Origin: an uncultured Lachnospiraceae bacterium
Lineage (GTDB): Bacteria > Bacillota > Clostridia > Lachnospirales > Lachnospiraceae
Length of the DNA: 64,000 bases
NCBI GenBank assembly: GCA_910585075.1
Contig: CAJUED010000007.1
Location: 60,589 to 124,588 of the forward strand
Direction: 5' to 3'
Part shown: piece after piece, positions 8,844-17,775 of the stretch
Layout of the letters: every line of letters begins with the position of its first letter
How positions within the stretch are numbered: position 1 is the stretch's first letter
Position numbers and translations under genes: made by a program
The notes under the pieces: model-generated
The model's input: only the letters and a program-made list of their open reading frames with translations
What the model was told of the DNA's origin: nothing
Database searches by the model: none

Positions 8844-10172
8844 TTATTTTACAAATATTCCCTGAAGATTCTGCAGGTACGCGTCAACGTCTCCGCTCTG
8901 AACCAATTCATCAGTAAAATTGTACATGTTATCCACTACACCAGGCTGCCACAGCTGGTCAGGCCAGATTCCCAGATTGTCTTCCTTATCAAATAAATCC
9001 AGTAACGGGCGGGTCTGTACAAGGGTTGTCTCAACTCCCTCAATATAGGAAGGTGATCCGTCCATATCGGCATAATACTGTGCATTTTCCGTTTCAGCCA
9101 TAAATGCCAGGAACTTCATTGCCGCTTCTTTATTTTCGCAAGATTCGCTGATTGCAAGACAATGGTCATTCTGATAAGGTACGACTGTCTTCATGCCTGC
9201 GCTGGCAGGGAACGCAAATGTGGAATAATTCAAATTTGCATTGTCCTCATTGATTGTAGGCACCATCCAGATACCACCAAGAATCATTGCGGTTTCTTCA
9301 TTGGCAAAATCAGCAATTGCCTGCTCGTATGTGGTTCCGAAGGAGTCCTCCTGTGCATACTCATTCAGCTCCACAATTTTCTCTGCTGCAAGACGGAATC
9401 CTTCATAATCCTCTACGACAGCGGTTCCTTCATATATCTTAGCGTATGCGTCCTCATAGTTCTCTATATCGGACACCTGAAGCATTGCCTCAATCTGTCC
9501 TGCGTGGCTGGCCTGATTGAACATGGCAAAAGGTGTGATTCCCGCATCCTGCAGTTTTTTGCAGACTTCAATCAGTTCTTCATAAGTTGTCGGAATCTCA
9601 ATGCCGTTTGCTTCAAAAATATCTATGTTATATACAACTCCTGCCGCATTCATTGAAATGGGAAGGCAGTATGCCTTTCCGTCATATTCAGTTGTCTCCA
9701 GCATGCCCTCTTTTATATTATTTAAGAATTCCTGTCCTGTCAGGTCCACCAGCATACCGTTATTTACCATTTCTTTAAATACCGGATCCGATGCCCAGTG
9801 GCTTAAAACATCCGGCATGTCGTTTGTTGACATTCTTGTCTGTAGAACAGTTGTAGCATCCGGTACATTAATCTGCTCAACTTCTATATCCGGATTTGCA
9901 TCCTCAAATTTTTGAATCAGCTCATCATATATACCTACAACCTCGGATTTTATATTGAAAAATTCAATATGCACTTTATCCCCGGAAGCTGATCCGGAAT
10001 CGGATGCCGATTCGCTGCTCTCTGTTGATGCGTCCTCCGACGCCTCTCCCGACGCCGCGTCCTGGCTTTCCTCTGTTTTCCCTGATTCCGCTCCTGAACC
10101 TGAGCCGCAGCCAACAAGTACGGATGCCATCAAAGAGACGCACAGAATTGCCGACAATAACTTTTTCTTCAT
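8844..10172 (-). CDS. Sugar ABC transporter substrate-binding lipoprotein
   Basis: This 442-residue extracellular solute-binding protein (family 1, MalE/UgpB-like) captures a sugar and delivers it to the permeases downstream. It begins with MKKKLLSAILCVSLM and a lipobox LVGC, then a Ser/Glu/Asp-rich spacer of about 45 residues that tethers the binding domain to the membrane. I start at the ATG at 10172, which has GAGGG 7 bp before it and gives a proper signal peptide; a longer frame opens at 10238 but would bury the signal. The leader just upstream is one copy of a repeated structured element (see 10181-10275). Confidence 0.93.
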   Translation of the reverse strand: MKKKLLSAILCVSLMASVLVGCGSGSGAESGKTEESQDAASGEASEDASTESSESASDSGSASGDKVHIEFFNIKSEVVGIYDELIQKFEDANPDIEVEQINVPDATTVLQTRMSTNDMPDVLSHWASDPVFKEMVNNGMLVDLTGQEFLNNIKEGMLETTEYDGKAYCLPISMNAAGVVYNIDIFEANGIEIPTTYEELIEVCKKLQDAGITPFAMFNQASHAGQIEAMLQVSDIENYEDAYAKIYEGTAVVEDYEGFRLAAEKIVELNEYAQEDSFGTTYEQAIADFANEETAMILGGIWMVPTINEDNANLNYSTFAFPASAGMKTVVPYQNDHCLAISESCENKEAAMKFLAFMAETENAQYYADMDGSPSYIEGVETTLVQTRPLLDLFDKEDNLGIWPDQLWQPGVVDNMYNFTDELVQSGDVDAYLQNLQGIFVK

Positions 10173-10180
10173 AGCTTTTC

Positions 10181-10275
10181 CCTCATTTCCGCGCTGCTTT
10201 TTGTTGGAGACCAAAGTTTGCGGATGCAGCGCAGACACAAACTTTTTCGAATAAAAGATTTCTCTTTAAAAAGAT
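10181..10275 (-). repeat. Structured leader repeat, copy 2 (pseudoknot-compatible)
   Basis: This segment lies directly before the start of the sugar-binding protein. Two stems interleave: GCGCTGC (10191-10197) with GCAGCGC (10226-10232), and AAAGTTTG (10213-10220) with CAAACTTT (10238-10245). One arm of each stem lies inside the loop of the other, so they can form an H-type pseudoknot or two mutually exclusive hairpins. A further A/T-rich hairpin lies at 10248-10275. The same layout recurs at 16562-16660 before another lipoprotein gene. The gene-proximal 23 bp recur before pilT at 5144-5170. Confidence 0.75.
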
Positions 10276-10304
10276 TTCTTTTTATTCCTTCTACCCTGTA
10301 ATAC

Positions 10305-11066
10305 TCAGTCAAACAACTTTGACATATATGATGCAATCTCATCAGGAACTTCCTTCACAGCCTTCGCCGTGTGGAAACAATGATCTGCTTCCGGTACCAG
10401 GTGGAGCTGTGCATTTTCACCCCAAATCCCTTTTAAAGCAACGGATATATAGGGCGGCGTGTCTCTGTCTTCCTCTCCATGAATCAAAAGCGCCTTAGGA
10501 TGAATCTTTCCCGCCAATGAAAAAGCATCAATTGTGCTGCACTCATCAATCATTTTCCTGCCGACCTGAAAACCTCCGCAGTCAAGAAGTCCTGCATTCA
10601 ACACTTGCCTTAAATTTTCACCTGTCAGGTCTTTGGCCAGCTCGTGAAACATTGTAAGCGCCGGGCTGATTAAAACGAGTCCATATATTGCATCCGGTAT
10701 CTGAGAAGCAGCTATCAAAGCAACCAGTCCTCCCAGGGAATGACCTCCCAGCAGTATTTTTTCCGGGTCAATATGTTCATCATTTTTTACATATTCCAGA
10801 ACAGCTTTCAGATCATTTACTTCCTGTGCCACGGTTACTTCCTCAGGAATACCTTCGCTTTCCCCGTGCCCTGCATAGTCGAACCGGACACTGGAAAAAC
10901 CTGCTTCCAGTAATCTTTCCGAAATTCTTACCAGCAGCCTTTCGTTTTTATCACCTGTAAAACCGTGTCCAAGAATCAGGCATGGTGTTTTTTCCCTGCC
11001 CTCCGGCGAACAAAAAACGCCATATAATTTATTCTTCCCACTTTGTACCGTAAAATAGTTTCTCAT
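10305..11066 (-). CDS. Alpha/beta hydrolase (esterase-like)
   Basis: This protein of about 253 residues has the alpha/beta hydrolase fold. The nucleophile elbow is GHSLGG near residue 110, the oxyanion region is GHGFTG, the acid lies in HGEEDRDTP, and the catalytic His is in EADHCFH near the C-terminus. It resembles cytoplasmic serine esterases of the cinnamoyl/acetyl-ester type (COG1073). The substrate is unknown. A place between an AraC regulator and a sugar importer suggests de-esterification of an imported glycoside. I start at the ATG at 11066 with AGAGG upstream; a TTG at 11075 is also in frame. Confidence 0.85.
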   Translation of the reverse strand: MRNYFTVQSGKNKLYGVFCSPEGREKTPCLILGHGFTGDKNERLLVRISERLLEAGFSSVRFDYAGHGESEGIPEEVTVAQEVNDLKAVLEYVKNDEHIDPEKILLGGHSLGGLVALIAASQIPDAIYGLVLISPALTMFHELAKDLTGENLRQVLNAGLLDCGGFQVGRKMIDECSTIDAFSLAGKIHPKALLIHGEEDRDTPPYISVALKGIWGENAQLHLVPEADHCFHTAKAVKEVPDEIASYMSKLFD

Positions 11067-11138
11067 CGTAATCAACCTCTGTTAGGATTATATTACCTTG
11101 CGCCATGTCTTCCTATGCATTATTTGTCCTTATTTATG

Positions 11139-12008
11139 TCAATTTTTGTCTTTTCCCATTTGCTGCTGCATATATTGCTTGGGGGTAACAGAATAGTATC
11201 TTTTGAACGCGGTGATATATGATTTCAAATTTGGGAACCCATTTTTATATGCAACCTCCGTAACCGTCTTTTCCGGTTTGACAAGTTCTTCCAGGGACAT
11301 ATTCAGACGTTTCTGTTGAAGATAATCTTTAAAACATTCTCCCGTTACCTTTTTAAAACATCTGGAAAAATAAGCCTCGTCAATGCCTAAATAATCCGCC
11401 ATTGTCTTCAGACTGATATTCTGCCAGTAATTTTGATCTATATATTCAATCGCCCTGCTGATGTTGCGCATTCTTTTATTCTCCACGGCAGTGTCATGGC
11501 ACTCCATTTTTTCCACACAGTTTTCAAAGAGATAAATCATAATTTCCAGTATATATTTTGTCATTTTCAGTTCCTTAAAAGGCTGCTCGCTCAAATATGC
11601 CTCCACCACATCCCACATCTTTTCCTGCAGAAATTCCCGCTGCTTTCCGGTAAAATCCTCGTAAAAGCAACACTGGTCCAATTCCCCGAAGTATTTTTTC
11701 ATGTAATCATAATCTATCAGCAGCGCAATTGATTCTTCCTCGTTTCCTTTTCTGGAACGGAAAGAGGAATGGATGCACCCGCTATTGATTAAGATAAGCT
11801 CACCGGCCTCCATCTCCCTTCTGACCCCATGGGAAATCATCACTGTGTTTCCTTTGACCAGATAATCTAACTCGATGTCCCTGTGCCAGTGGGGCATGAC
11901 GATTTTTGCCAAAGACCGCTCCTCTTTTTTGAAATAATATACTTTCACCGGAATGATTCCATCATGCTCTACATTTTGTAATCTGCCTTCTTCTTTCACA
12001 GTTCTCAT
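11139..12008 (-). CDS. AraC family transcriptional regulator
   Basis: The protein has about 289 residues: an N-terminal cupin-like sensing domain (the HWHRDIELDYLVKG region, residues about 40-110) and two C-terminal helix-turn-helix motifs (ISLKTMADYLGIDEAYFSRC and the YKNGFPNLKSYITAFKR region). The layout fits sugar-responsive AraC activators. It is first in the minus-strand series that leads to the hydrolase and sugar transporter, which are its probable targets. The ribosome site is close to the ATG at 12008; an in-frame GTG immediately precedes it. Confidence 0.9.
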   Translation of the reverse strand: MRTVKEEGRLQNVEHDGIIPVKVYYFKKEERSLAKIVMPHWHRDIELDYLVKGNTVMISHGVRREMEAGELILINSGCIHSSFRSRKGNEEESIALLIDYDYMKKYFGELDQCCFYEDFTGKQREFLQEKMWDVVEAYLSEQPFKELKMTKYILEIMIYLFENCVEKMECHDTAVENKRMRNISRAIEYIDQNYWQNISLKTMADYLGIDEAYFSRCFKKVTGECFKDYLQQKRLNMSLEELVKPEKTVTEVAYKNGFPNLKSYITAFKRYYSVTPKQYMQQQMGKDKN

Positions 12009-12090
12009 CACCTTTTCTTATCATTTACATAGTTACTTAAATTATCACGTTATTCCGTAAATGTCCAATAAAATCAGATATTTTCCCCAT

Positions 12091-12173
12091 TACTCGCGGC
12101 ATTCGTCAAATCAGCTTGCTGATTTTATGCTCGTGCAAGCACGGCACTTGACTCATTGCTCGCGGGAATAAAA
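12091..12173 (+). repeat. Double-hairpin dispersed repeat, copy A
   Basis: About 80 bp are shared with 14387-14466 with four mismatches. The core holds two hairpins in a row: AAATCAGC/GCTGATTT and CGTGC/GCACG, enclosed by GTCAA/TTGAC. The repeat ends with CTCATTGCTCGCGGGAATAAA, a tail that recurs alone at 46628, 46851 and 60763. It lies between the AraC gene and the end of the LytTR gene. It is non-coding on both strands. Confidence 0.85.
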
Positions 12174-12198
12174 GAAGACAGTACACTGCGTACTGTCT
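12164..12198 (-). terminator. Terminator of the LytTR regulator gene
   Basis: AGACAGTA (12176-12183) pairs with TACTGTCT (12191-12198). On the minus strand the stem is followed by CTTTTATT. It starts 2 bp after the LytTR stop codon and abuts the dispersed repeat. Confidence 0.7.
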
Positions 12199-12199
12199 C

Positions 12200-12928
12200 T
12201 TACACATTTTCTTCACAATAATATTGAAAGTACTGCTCTCTCAAAGAATGATATGCCCCCCGCGGCAGGTAAATGTTCTTCCCCGTATCCAGGCATATTT
12301 CCTGGGCATTCAGGCTGTCCACATGATTCAGATTCACAATATAGGAAACGCCCACCTTGGCAAACTCCCGTCGCCCTGAAAGCATCCCATAAATTTCCAT
12401 CATGGTCATATGCAGCTTCGGGTGCGTGCCATCCGCTAAATGCAGCCCCTGATTCTTCCCCTGAGCTTCAAAGTAGACAATATCATTTAACGGAATTTTG
12501 CATATTCGTCCGTCAATCCGCAGAAGCAGACAGTCCTTCTTCTCTTTTGTGTTTACAAACAGCCTGTCCAGAACCTGAAACAATTCCTGTTCCTTAACAG
12601 GCTTCACCAAATACTGGGTGGCGTCCACGCTGAAAGCTTCAAGGGCATGTTCTCTTGATGTGGTGAGAAAAACAATGCTGCCCTTTCTTCCCATCTCCCG
12701 AAACTCCTTTGCCACCTCAATTCCGGATTTCTCCGGCATGTAAATATCAAGTAAGAGCAAATCCGGTGTATATTCCTTCTCCCGAAGCATAAAAAGCAGT
12801 TTTTCCGGATTTTCAAAGCATTCTATCTGAAACTGACAATCCGGATGGTTCGCCTGCCAGCCTGCCAGATGTCCCTTCGTTTCATCCAGCTGAGCCGTCT
12901 CATCATCACAAATCGCTACCAAATACAT
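12200..12928 (-). CDS. LytTR family response regulator
   Basis: The protein has 242 residues: a receiver domain (acidic pocket CDDE at residues 8-11, phospho-acceptor Asp in LLLLDIYMP near 60, and the YLVKPV switch motif near 110) and a C-terminal LytTR DNA-binding domain beginning around residue 140. LytTR regulators are phosphorylated by GHKL kinases such as the one at 5147-6472. The two are 6 kb apart with a sugar operon between them, so pairing is plausible but not proven. No good ribosome binding site precedes the ATG; only an A-rich stretch is visible. Confidence 0.92.
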   Translation of the reverse strand: MYLVAICDDETAQLDETKGHLAGWQANHPDCQFQIECFENPEKLLFMLREKEYTPDLLLLDIYMPEKSGIEVAKEFREMGRKGSIVFLTTSREHALEAFSVDATQYLVKPVKEQELFQVLDRLFVNTKEKKDCLLLRIDGRICKIPLNDIVYFEAQGKNQGLHLADGTHPKLHMTMMEIYGMLSGRREFAKVGVSYIVNLNHVDSLNAQEICLDTGKNIYLPRGAYHSLREQYFQYYCEENV

Positions 12929-13134
12929 CTTTTTTACATTTTCTTTTTAAAAATTTTCTTATACCCCTATAAAAAAATTTCCCTTCAAAGAAAATTTCCT
13001 CCCAAAATCTTCTTTTCTGCCGGATTCTACGGCAACCATATATTAGCTATCGCTAACCCCTGAAATATTATAGCATTTTTTTCATGCTTCGTCCATACTG
13101 CTTTGTAAAGTATAAAATGCGTTTCTCACTTTTT

Positions 13135-13280
13135 GTTACTATTCACGGCCTGCCTGGCCGTTCATAGTAACGATTCGGGGCGATATTGAAAGTTTTGCTA
13201 CGCAAAAATCGCCCCTCACCCTCGTATCATATTCTCACGAAATGCGCAGTTTATGCGCATTTCTGACCGTGAATAGTAAC
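13135..13280. repeat. Inverted-repeat element with nested hairpins
   Basis: Perfect 14-bp terminal inverted repeats (GTTACTATTCACGG at 13135-13148 and CCGTGAATAGTAAC at 13267-13280) bound 146 bp. Inside are a second partner for the left arm (ATAGTAAC at 13164-13171), a long hairpin with GGGGCGAT/ATCGCCCC, and GAAATGCGCA/TGCGCATTTC. It fills much of the 12929-13382 gap and has no coding frame. It resembles a MITE or other non-autonomous repeat. I see nothing else clear in the gap beyond an AT-rich promoter-like region before the LytTR gene. Confidence 0.8.
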
Positions 13281-13382
13281 CACTTTTTCTTTGCTTTTCT
13301 GCTATGACATCATTATGGGGATGGGTATTCTGTGTGAATGTAATACTGCGGGGCGGGAAGCGGTTCCCCAAACTCTTTCTTC

Positions 13383-14162
13383 TTAGTAGATGGTAAAGCC
13401 TCCGTCCACCACCAGATCCTCACCGGTAATCATATTGGATTCGCTGCAGGAAAGGAACAGGACAGCCGCCGCTATTTCATCCGTTTCCGCAAAGCGGTGT
13501 GCGGGTATTTTCTCGATCATATCCGTCTTGACCTTACCCTGCCATGCCTTTTCACCCATATAAGTATTCACAACCGTAGGCGCAACACCATTGACATTGA
13601 TTCCATATTCCGCCCACTCAAGCGCACATACCTTGATCATCCCTACAACCGCCGCCTTGCTCATGGTATAACCCACATGCTTATTGATAGCAATGAAATC
13701 CGCCTGGGAAGTAACGCACACAATCTTACCGCCCTTCCCCTGGCTGATCATTTGATTGGCAACTGCCTGACAGACACGGAACACACCGATCGCATTGATT
13801 GCCATATGCTTTTCGATCGTATCAATGCTGATCTCCGATGCACGGTACAGATCCACAAAGCCGGGCATAGCAGCCAGAACATTTACTTCACCAAATGCAT
13901 CTATTACGCCTTTCATCATGGCGTCCACACTTTCCTGGACGGTCACGTCACACTTGATTCCAACCGTCTGAACGCCATACTCCTTTGCAATGGCCTGTGC
14001 CACATCCGGGCAGTTGTCCTTACAGTCTACGATGGCAACCTTAGCTCCCTTTTTCGCATACATCCTGGCTGTGGCTTCCCCGATTCCCCCGGCGCCGCCA
14101 ACAACGATTGCCGCCTTTCCCTCCAGATTTAAATCTCCGTTTACTTTCTCATAGCTGATCAT
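13383..14162 (-). CDS. SDR family NAD(P)-dependent oxidoreductase
   Basis: This 259-residue classical short-chain dehydrogenase has the cofactor motif GGAGGIGEATA near residue 23, an Asp (AIVDCKD) at the end of beta-2 that favours NAD, the catalytic Ser in CVTSQ, and the active-site YTMSK. It would oxidise or reduce an alcohol/ketone, often a sugar or polyol. AAGGAGG precedes the ATG. It is transcribed away from the LacI regulator at 14548, which probably controls it. The substrate cannot be read from sequence. Confidence 0.92.
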   Translation of the reverse strand: MISYEKVNGDLNLEGKAAIVVGGAGGIGEATARMYAKKGAKVAIVDCKDNCPDVAQAIAKEYGVQTVGIKCDVTVQESVDAMMKGVIDAFGEVNVLAAMPGFVDLYRASEISIDTIEKHMAINAIGVFRVCQAVANQMISQGKGGKIVCVTSQADFIAINKHVGYTMSKAAVVGMIKVCALEWAEYGINVNGVAPTVVNTYMGEKAWQGKVKTDMIEKIPAHRFAETDEIAAAVLFLSCSESNMITGEDLVVDGGFTIY

Positions 14163-14386
14163 TTAGTATTTCCTCCTTGATGTTTAGTATTTATTTATAA
14201 ATATATTTAATTTTATCACTAAACATTTAATTATTAATCATAAATATTTACCGAATTTACAGTTCTGAATTTGTATGCTTATACTAAAATCTATGCACAG
14301 CATAAATGTATTTATTAACTTTATACAAATTCAGACTTTCTATTTTGGACAATATTCCCGCTGTTTATTTTATCTAAGTCAAATAC

Positions 14387-14466
14387 CTCGCGACATTCGT
14401 CAAATCAGCTTGCTGATTTTATGCTCGTGCAAGCACGGTACTTGACTCATTGCCCGCGGTAATAAA
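14387..14466 (+). repeat. Double-hairpin dispersed repeat, copy B
   Basis: This copy differs from the one at 12091-12173 at four positions and keeps both hairpins intact. It sits in the 385-bp divergent region between the SDR gene and lacI. The rest of that region is AT-rich and probably holds the two promoters and LacI operators, but I cannot single out a clear operator. Confidence 0.85.
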
Positions 14467-14547
14467 CTGTTTAGTAAACAGTTGACTTTTTTCACTTCGA
14501 AATTTATAATTTTGATTAATCTATGAGCATGTATCAAGGGAGTGTAA

Positions 14548-15585
14548 ATGATGACGAATAAAGAAATCGCAGAGAAACTGGGCATATCCCCGGCTGCATT
14601 ATCGCTGGTCATTAACCACAAGCCGGGTGTATCAGACGCTACGCGTGAAGGTGTACTCACACAATTAAGGGAAATGGGATACGAACATCTGATCAAAAAA
14701 GCTCCCGCCATGCCAAGCAATAACCTGATCTTTATTATTTTTAAAAAGCATGGGGAGATTCTGGATCTTCATCCTTTTTTTCTGTTACTGATGGAAAATA
14801 TAGAAGCCTGCGCACGGAATTATGGTTACAACATCCTTCTGTACACCATCGACCAGCGCCGCCCTATGGAGCCGCAGATACGGCATCTTAATACACTGGA
14901 TTCCCAGGGAGCTATCATCTTCGCCACCGAAATGCAGCCGGAGGATATGGGCGCAATCCAAAACCTTGGGATTCCTGTCGTTGCCCTTGACAATGATTTC
15001 ACAAACCTGTCCTGTAACGCCGTTTCCATTAATAATCAAATGGGAACTTTTCAGGCCATTGAACATTTAATCAGTCATGGCATCTTAAGGATTGGCTATC
15101 TGAAAAGCCGAATCCGCATAAGCAGTTTCGATGAACGGCAGCAGGGGTATGAAGCGGCCCTTGCCCTGCATCATTTATCCTTCTTACCGGAAGACGTCCT
15201 TGACCTGCACTATTCGGAGGAAGGAAGCTACCGTGATATGTCCGCCTACCTGAAAGGACGTCCTGTCCTGCCGGAAGCCTTTGTTGCTGATGATGATACG
15301 ATAGCCATCGGCGTACTTCGGGCTCTTATAGAACACGGCTACCGTGTTCCGGAGGATATCTCCATTATCGGTTTTAACGACCGGCCATCCTGTACCCTCA
15401 CCGAGCCGCCCCTTTCTACCATAAATGTGTCGAAGCATGTTCTGGCAGCGGAGGCCGTTGAGGAATTAGTACATTTAATCCGGACGAAAGAAAATTCCGG
15501 TCTGGAAACCCGTTCCAAAAAAATACGGATAGGCACAAAACTGATCGAGCGCCAATCCATTGCCCCTCCTAAAAAAAGTGGGTGA
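14548..15585 (+). CDS. LacI family transcriptional regulator
   Basis: The protein has 345 residues: an N-terminal LacI helix-turn-helix (TNKEIAEKLGISPAALSLVI) followed by a periplasmic-binding-protein-like effector domain (residues about 60-335, with the typical PEDISIIGFNDRP segment). It binds DNA as a dimer and responds to a sugar or metabolite. GGGAG lies 5 bp before the first of two ATGs. It is divergent from the SDR gene, its most likely target. The hinge helix lacks the usual VNxRA motif, so it may be a diverged member. Confidence 0.92.
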   Translation: MMTNKEIAEKLGISPAALSLVINHKPGVSDATREGVLTQLREMGYEHLIKKAPAMPSNNLIFIIFKKHGEILDLHPFFLLLMENIEACARNYGYNILLYTIDQRRPMEPQIRHLNTLDSQGAIIFATEMQPEDMGAIQNLGIPVVALDNDFTNLSCNAVSINNQMGTFQAIEHLISHGILRIGYLKSRIRISSFDERQQGYEAALALHHLSFLPEDVLDLHYSEEGSYRDMSAYLKGRPVLPEAFVADDDTIAIGVLRALIEHGYRVPEDISIIGFNDRPSCTLTEPPLSTINVSKHVLAAEAVEELVHLIRTKENSGLETRSKKIRIGTKLIERQSIAPPKKSG

Positions 15586-15602
15586 AACAACTCCACCCAC
15601 TT
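15571..15602 (-). terminator. Terminator of the DUF3221-like lipoprotein gene
   Basis: AAGTGGGTG (15576-15584) pairs with CACCCACTT (15594-15602). On the minus strand a run of seven T follows. It overlaps the last codons of lacI on the other strand, so the two convergent genes share this stem. Confidence 0.8.
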
Positions 15603-15693
15603 CTGTTAACCGATTGTTTTTGCCGGAAAAATCCATTGACTATCAACCGGAATGATTGTAGATAATCCAAAAAAAGACTTTACATACAGCGAA

Positions 15694-16542
15694 TTATTCT
15701 TCTCTATATTCAAACACAAACCATTTTTCATTCATGTAAATCTCTATCGTATCGCCTTCTCCATACTGATACCCGAAGCCTGTTCCAAAATTGGACTGGT
15801 TATTTTCCGCAGGGATTTCAGAACCGTCAACCTCTGATGTTATTTGCCCATCCATATTTCCGCAACGGCCATAAACAGTACTTTCTTTTCCTGTATCATA
15901 ATATAATTTGTCATTTACTCTTACCATAGGTATCCTATCCCACATAGCATCTGCTTCTGCCCGCTCTATCACAGTCATTTCATAAACTTCTCCTAACCCT
16001 GCGGGATATGATTCCATTATCTCCCCGTTATAGACAATCTCTATCAAGTCACCGACCTGCAAATCAAGATTTTTCTCATTTGATATGCTAAACTTATCTG
16101 CTGAATTTAACTCTAAAGAGCCATCCGCAGGCCCCACTAAAATAGTATCATTGTTTATTTCAAGCACTGTTGCCTGAAATGCTGCCGTCCTTTCATTATT
16201 CCATTCATATTCTGATTCCAGGCCATCCGGTATATCAGATACATTCATTTCTTTGTACAGCATAGACCCGTCATGGGCATGAGAAGTGATAATCCACTCA
16301 TCGGCAGAATAACCTTTGTACTCATATACTTTATCATCTTTATCGCCGTCTACAATACCTATCAGCTCTCCACAATCTTTATTAGAAAGAACACAGTATG
16401 GAACATAAGTTTTATCTCCCCAGACAATTGAAGCGTAATCATTATTAATCTCCGTAGTCATATCTGCTAATTCTTTATTTCCACAAGCCGTAAGCACAAA
16501 TATCATGATTGATGCCAACATTATATTTATATACCTTTTCAT
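15694..16542 (-). CDS. Lipoprotein with DUF3221-like domain
   Basis: The protein has 282 residues. A signal peptide ends in the lipobox LTAC. Residues about 115-190 resemble DUF3221 (YobA-like): a small OB-like beta domain with the segment QVGDLIEIVYNGEIMESYPA. The flanking parts, including a Tyr/Glu-rich C-terminus, are not recognised. It is probably anchored on the outer face of the membrane; its function is unknown. An AACAGGA-type site precedes the ATG. Its leader carries the second full copy of the pseudoknot-compatible repeat (16562-16660). Confidence 0.75.
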   Translation of the reverse strand: MKRYINIMLASIMIFVLTACGNKELADMTTEINNDYASIVWGDKTYVPYCVLSNKDCGELIGIVDGDKDDKVYEYKGYSADEWIITSHAHDGSMLYKEMNVSDIPDGLESEYEWNNERTAAFQATVLEINNDTILVGPADGSLELNSADKFSISNEKNLDLQVGDLIEIVYNGEIMESYPAGLGEVYEMTVIERAEADAMWDRIPMVRVNDKLYYDTGKESTVYGRCGNMDGQITSEVDGSEIPAENNQSNFGTGFGYQYGEGDTIEIYMNEKWFVFEYREE

Positions 16543-16561
16543 TCCTGTTTTCTCCTGTCAT

Positions 16562-16660
16562 ATTTTACCCCATTTCTGCGCTGCTTTTTGCGCATATCAA
16601 GTTTGTGGATGCAGCGCAGACACAAACTTGTGGGGTGAAAGATTTGAAAAATCTTTCACT
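16562..16660 (-). repeat. Structured leader repeat, copy 3 (pseudoknot-compatible)
   Basis: Two perfect stems interleave: TCTGCGCTGC (16575-16584) with GCAGCGCAGA (16611-16620), and AAGTTTGTG (16599-16607) with CACAAACTT (16621-16629). A separate hairpin GTGAAAGATTT/AAATCTTTCAC follows on the gene-distal side. The element starts 20 bp before the lipoprotein ATG and has the same order of parts as 10181-10275. Stems are kept although loop bases differ. Confidence 0.78.
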
Positions 16661-16838
16661 CTTATTCTCTATCATTATAAAGCCCTTATATCAGATTGCA
16701 AGTGGTGAATTCAATTTCCGTTGAGGGAAATACGGTTGTATGATAAAATGAACAGCGTTAATGAAACAAATCGGAATATGAACTCACTAAAACTTTGGAC
16801 TGTTATAGAACACATATTGCACATAGGAGAGGTAAATC

Positions 16839-17729
16839 ATGCCTATAACAATTGATCATCAGCTGCGGGAGCAAATAACTCACGACGCATCCGTTTTTCC
16901 TATCACATATTTCCATGATGAACTTGCCACATTGCCGAACCGGACAGGGCCTTTACATTGGCATCCCGAATTTGAGATTGCCACGGCAGAAAGCGGTATC
17001 CTGGACTTCCAGGTTGGACAAAAGCACCTTACATTGGAAGCCGGAGACAGCATATTTATTAACGGTAATATACTCCATGGAATCCGACAGGTATCCGGCG
17101 ATTTACCCGACCCGATGCCCAATATCGTCTTTTCCGATATTATATTCGCACCGGGAACCAGTGTAATCTACCGGAAATATATTCGCCCCATTGCCGGCTC
17201 TGACGCATTACCTTTTATCATATTCAGGCACGGAAACAGCTGGCACAATGCGGTAAACCGCCTGGTAGAGGATATTTACTGTCAAATGCGTGAACGTAAC
17301 GTTTGCTATGAAATGGTTGTCCAACGCGACCTCAACAGTATTTTTGAATACTTATTCCGGCATTTTGATGACTTGCCCAAGTCCGAAGCCACACGCATAC
17401 AAATCAACACCCAGATACGTATCCAACAGATGCTGACCTACATCTACACGCACTATGCTGAATCTGTCACCCTTGATGATATTGCTCGTGCCGCTGACAT
17501 CAGCCGCAGTGAAGCAGGACGTTGTTTCAATACATATCTGGGATGTTCCCCCATAGACGCTTTAATCCGGTACCGACTCCAAACCGCCTGCAGGCTGCTT
17601 AGCGATACAACGCTGACTCTCCAGGAGATCAGCCATGCCTGCGGCTTCAACTCCGTAAACTATTTCAGCCGCCAATTCCGGCGGACTTATGGATATGCAC
17701 CCGGTCAAAATCGCATTTTGGGTAAATAG
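16839..17729 (+). CDS. AraC family transcriptional regulator with cupin domain
   Basis: The protein has 296 residues. The N-terminal cupin (LHWHPEFEIATAESG near residue 35) would bind a sugar. The C-terminal AraC domain has two helix-turn-helix units (VTLDDIARAADISRSEAGRC and SHACGFNSVNYFSRQFRR). A GGAGAGG site precedes the ATG. It is followed on the same strand by the DUF1349 and MFS genes, which it probably activates. Confidence 0.93.
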   Translation: MPITIDHQLREQITHDASVFPITYFHDELATLPNRTGPLHWHPEFEIATAESGILDFQVGQKHLTLEAGDSIFINGNILHGIRQVSGDLPDPMPNIVFSDIIFAPGTSVIYRKYIRPIAGSDALPFIIFRHGNSWHNAVNRLVEDIYCQMRERNVCYEMVVQRDLNSIFEYLFRHFDDLPKSEATRIQINTQIRIQQMLTYIYTHYAESVTLDDIARAADISRSEAGRCFNTYLGCSPIDALIRYRLQTACRLLSDTTLTLQEISHACGFNSVNYFSRQFRRTYGYAPGQNRILGK

Positions 17730-17775
17730 TGCTATTTTTAGATGTTATCGTATCTTTTTATGCCTCATTTTAGAT

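Noticed and set aside
13497..14132. 211-codon plus-strand frame inside the SDR gene
   Set aside because: It is antisense to a gene with clear SDR motifs and a strong ribosome site; the translated product has no recognisable domain.
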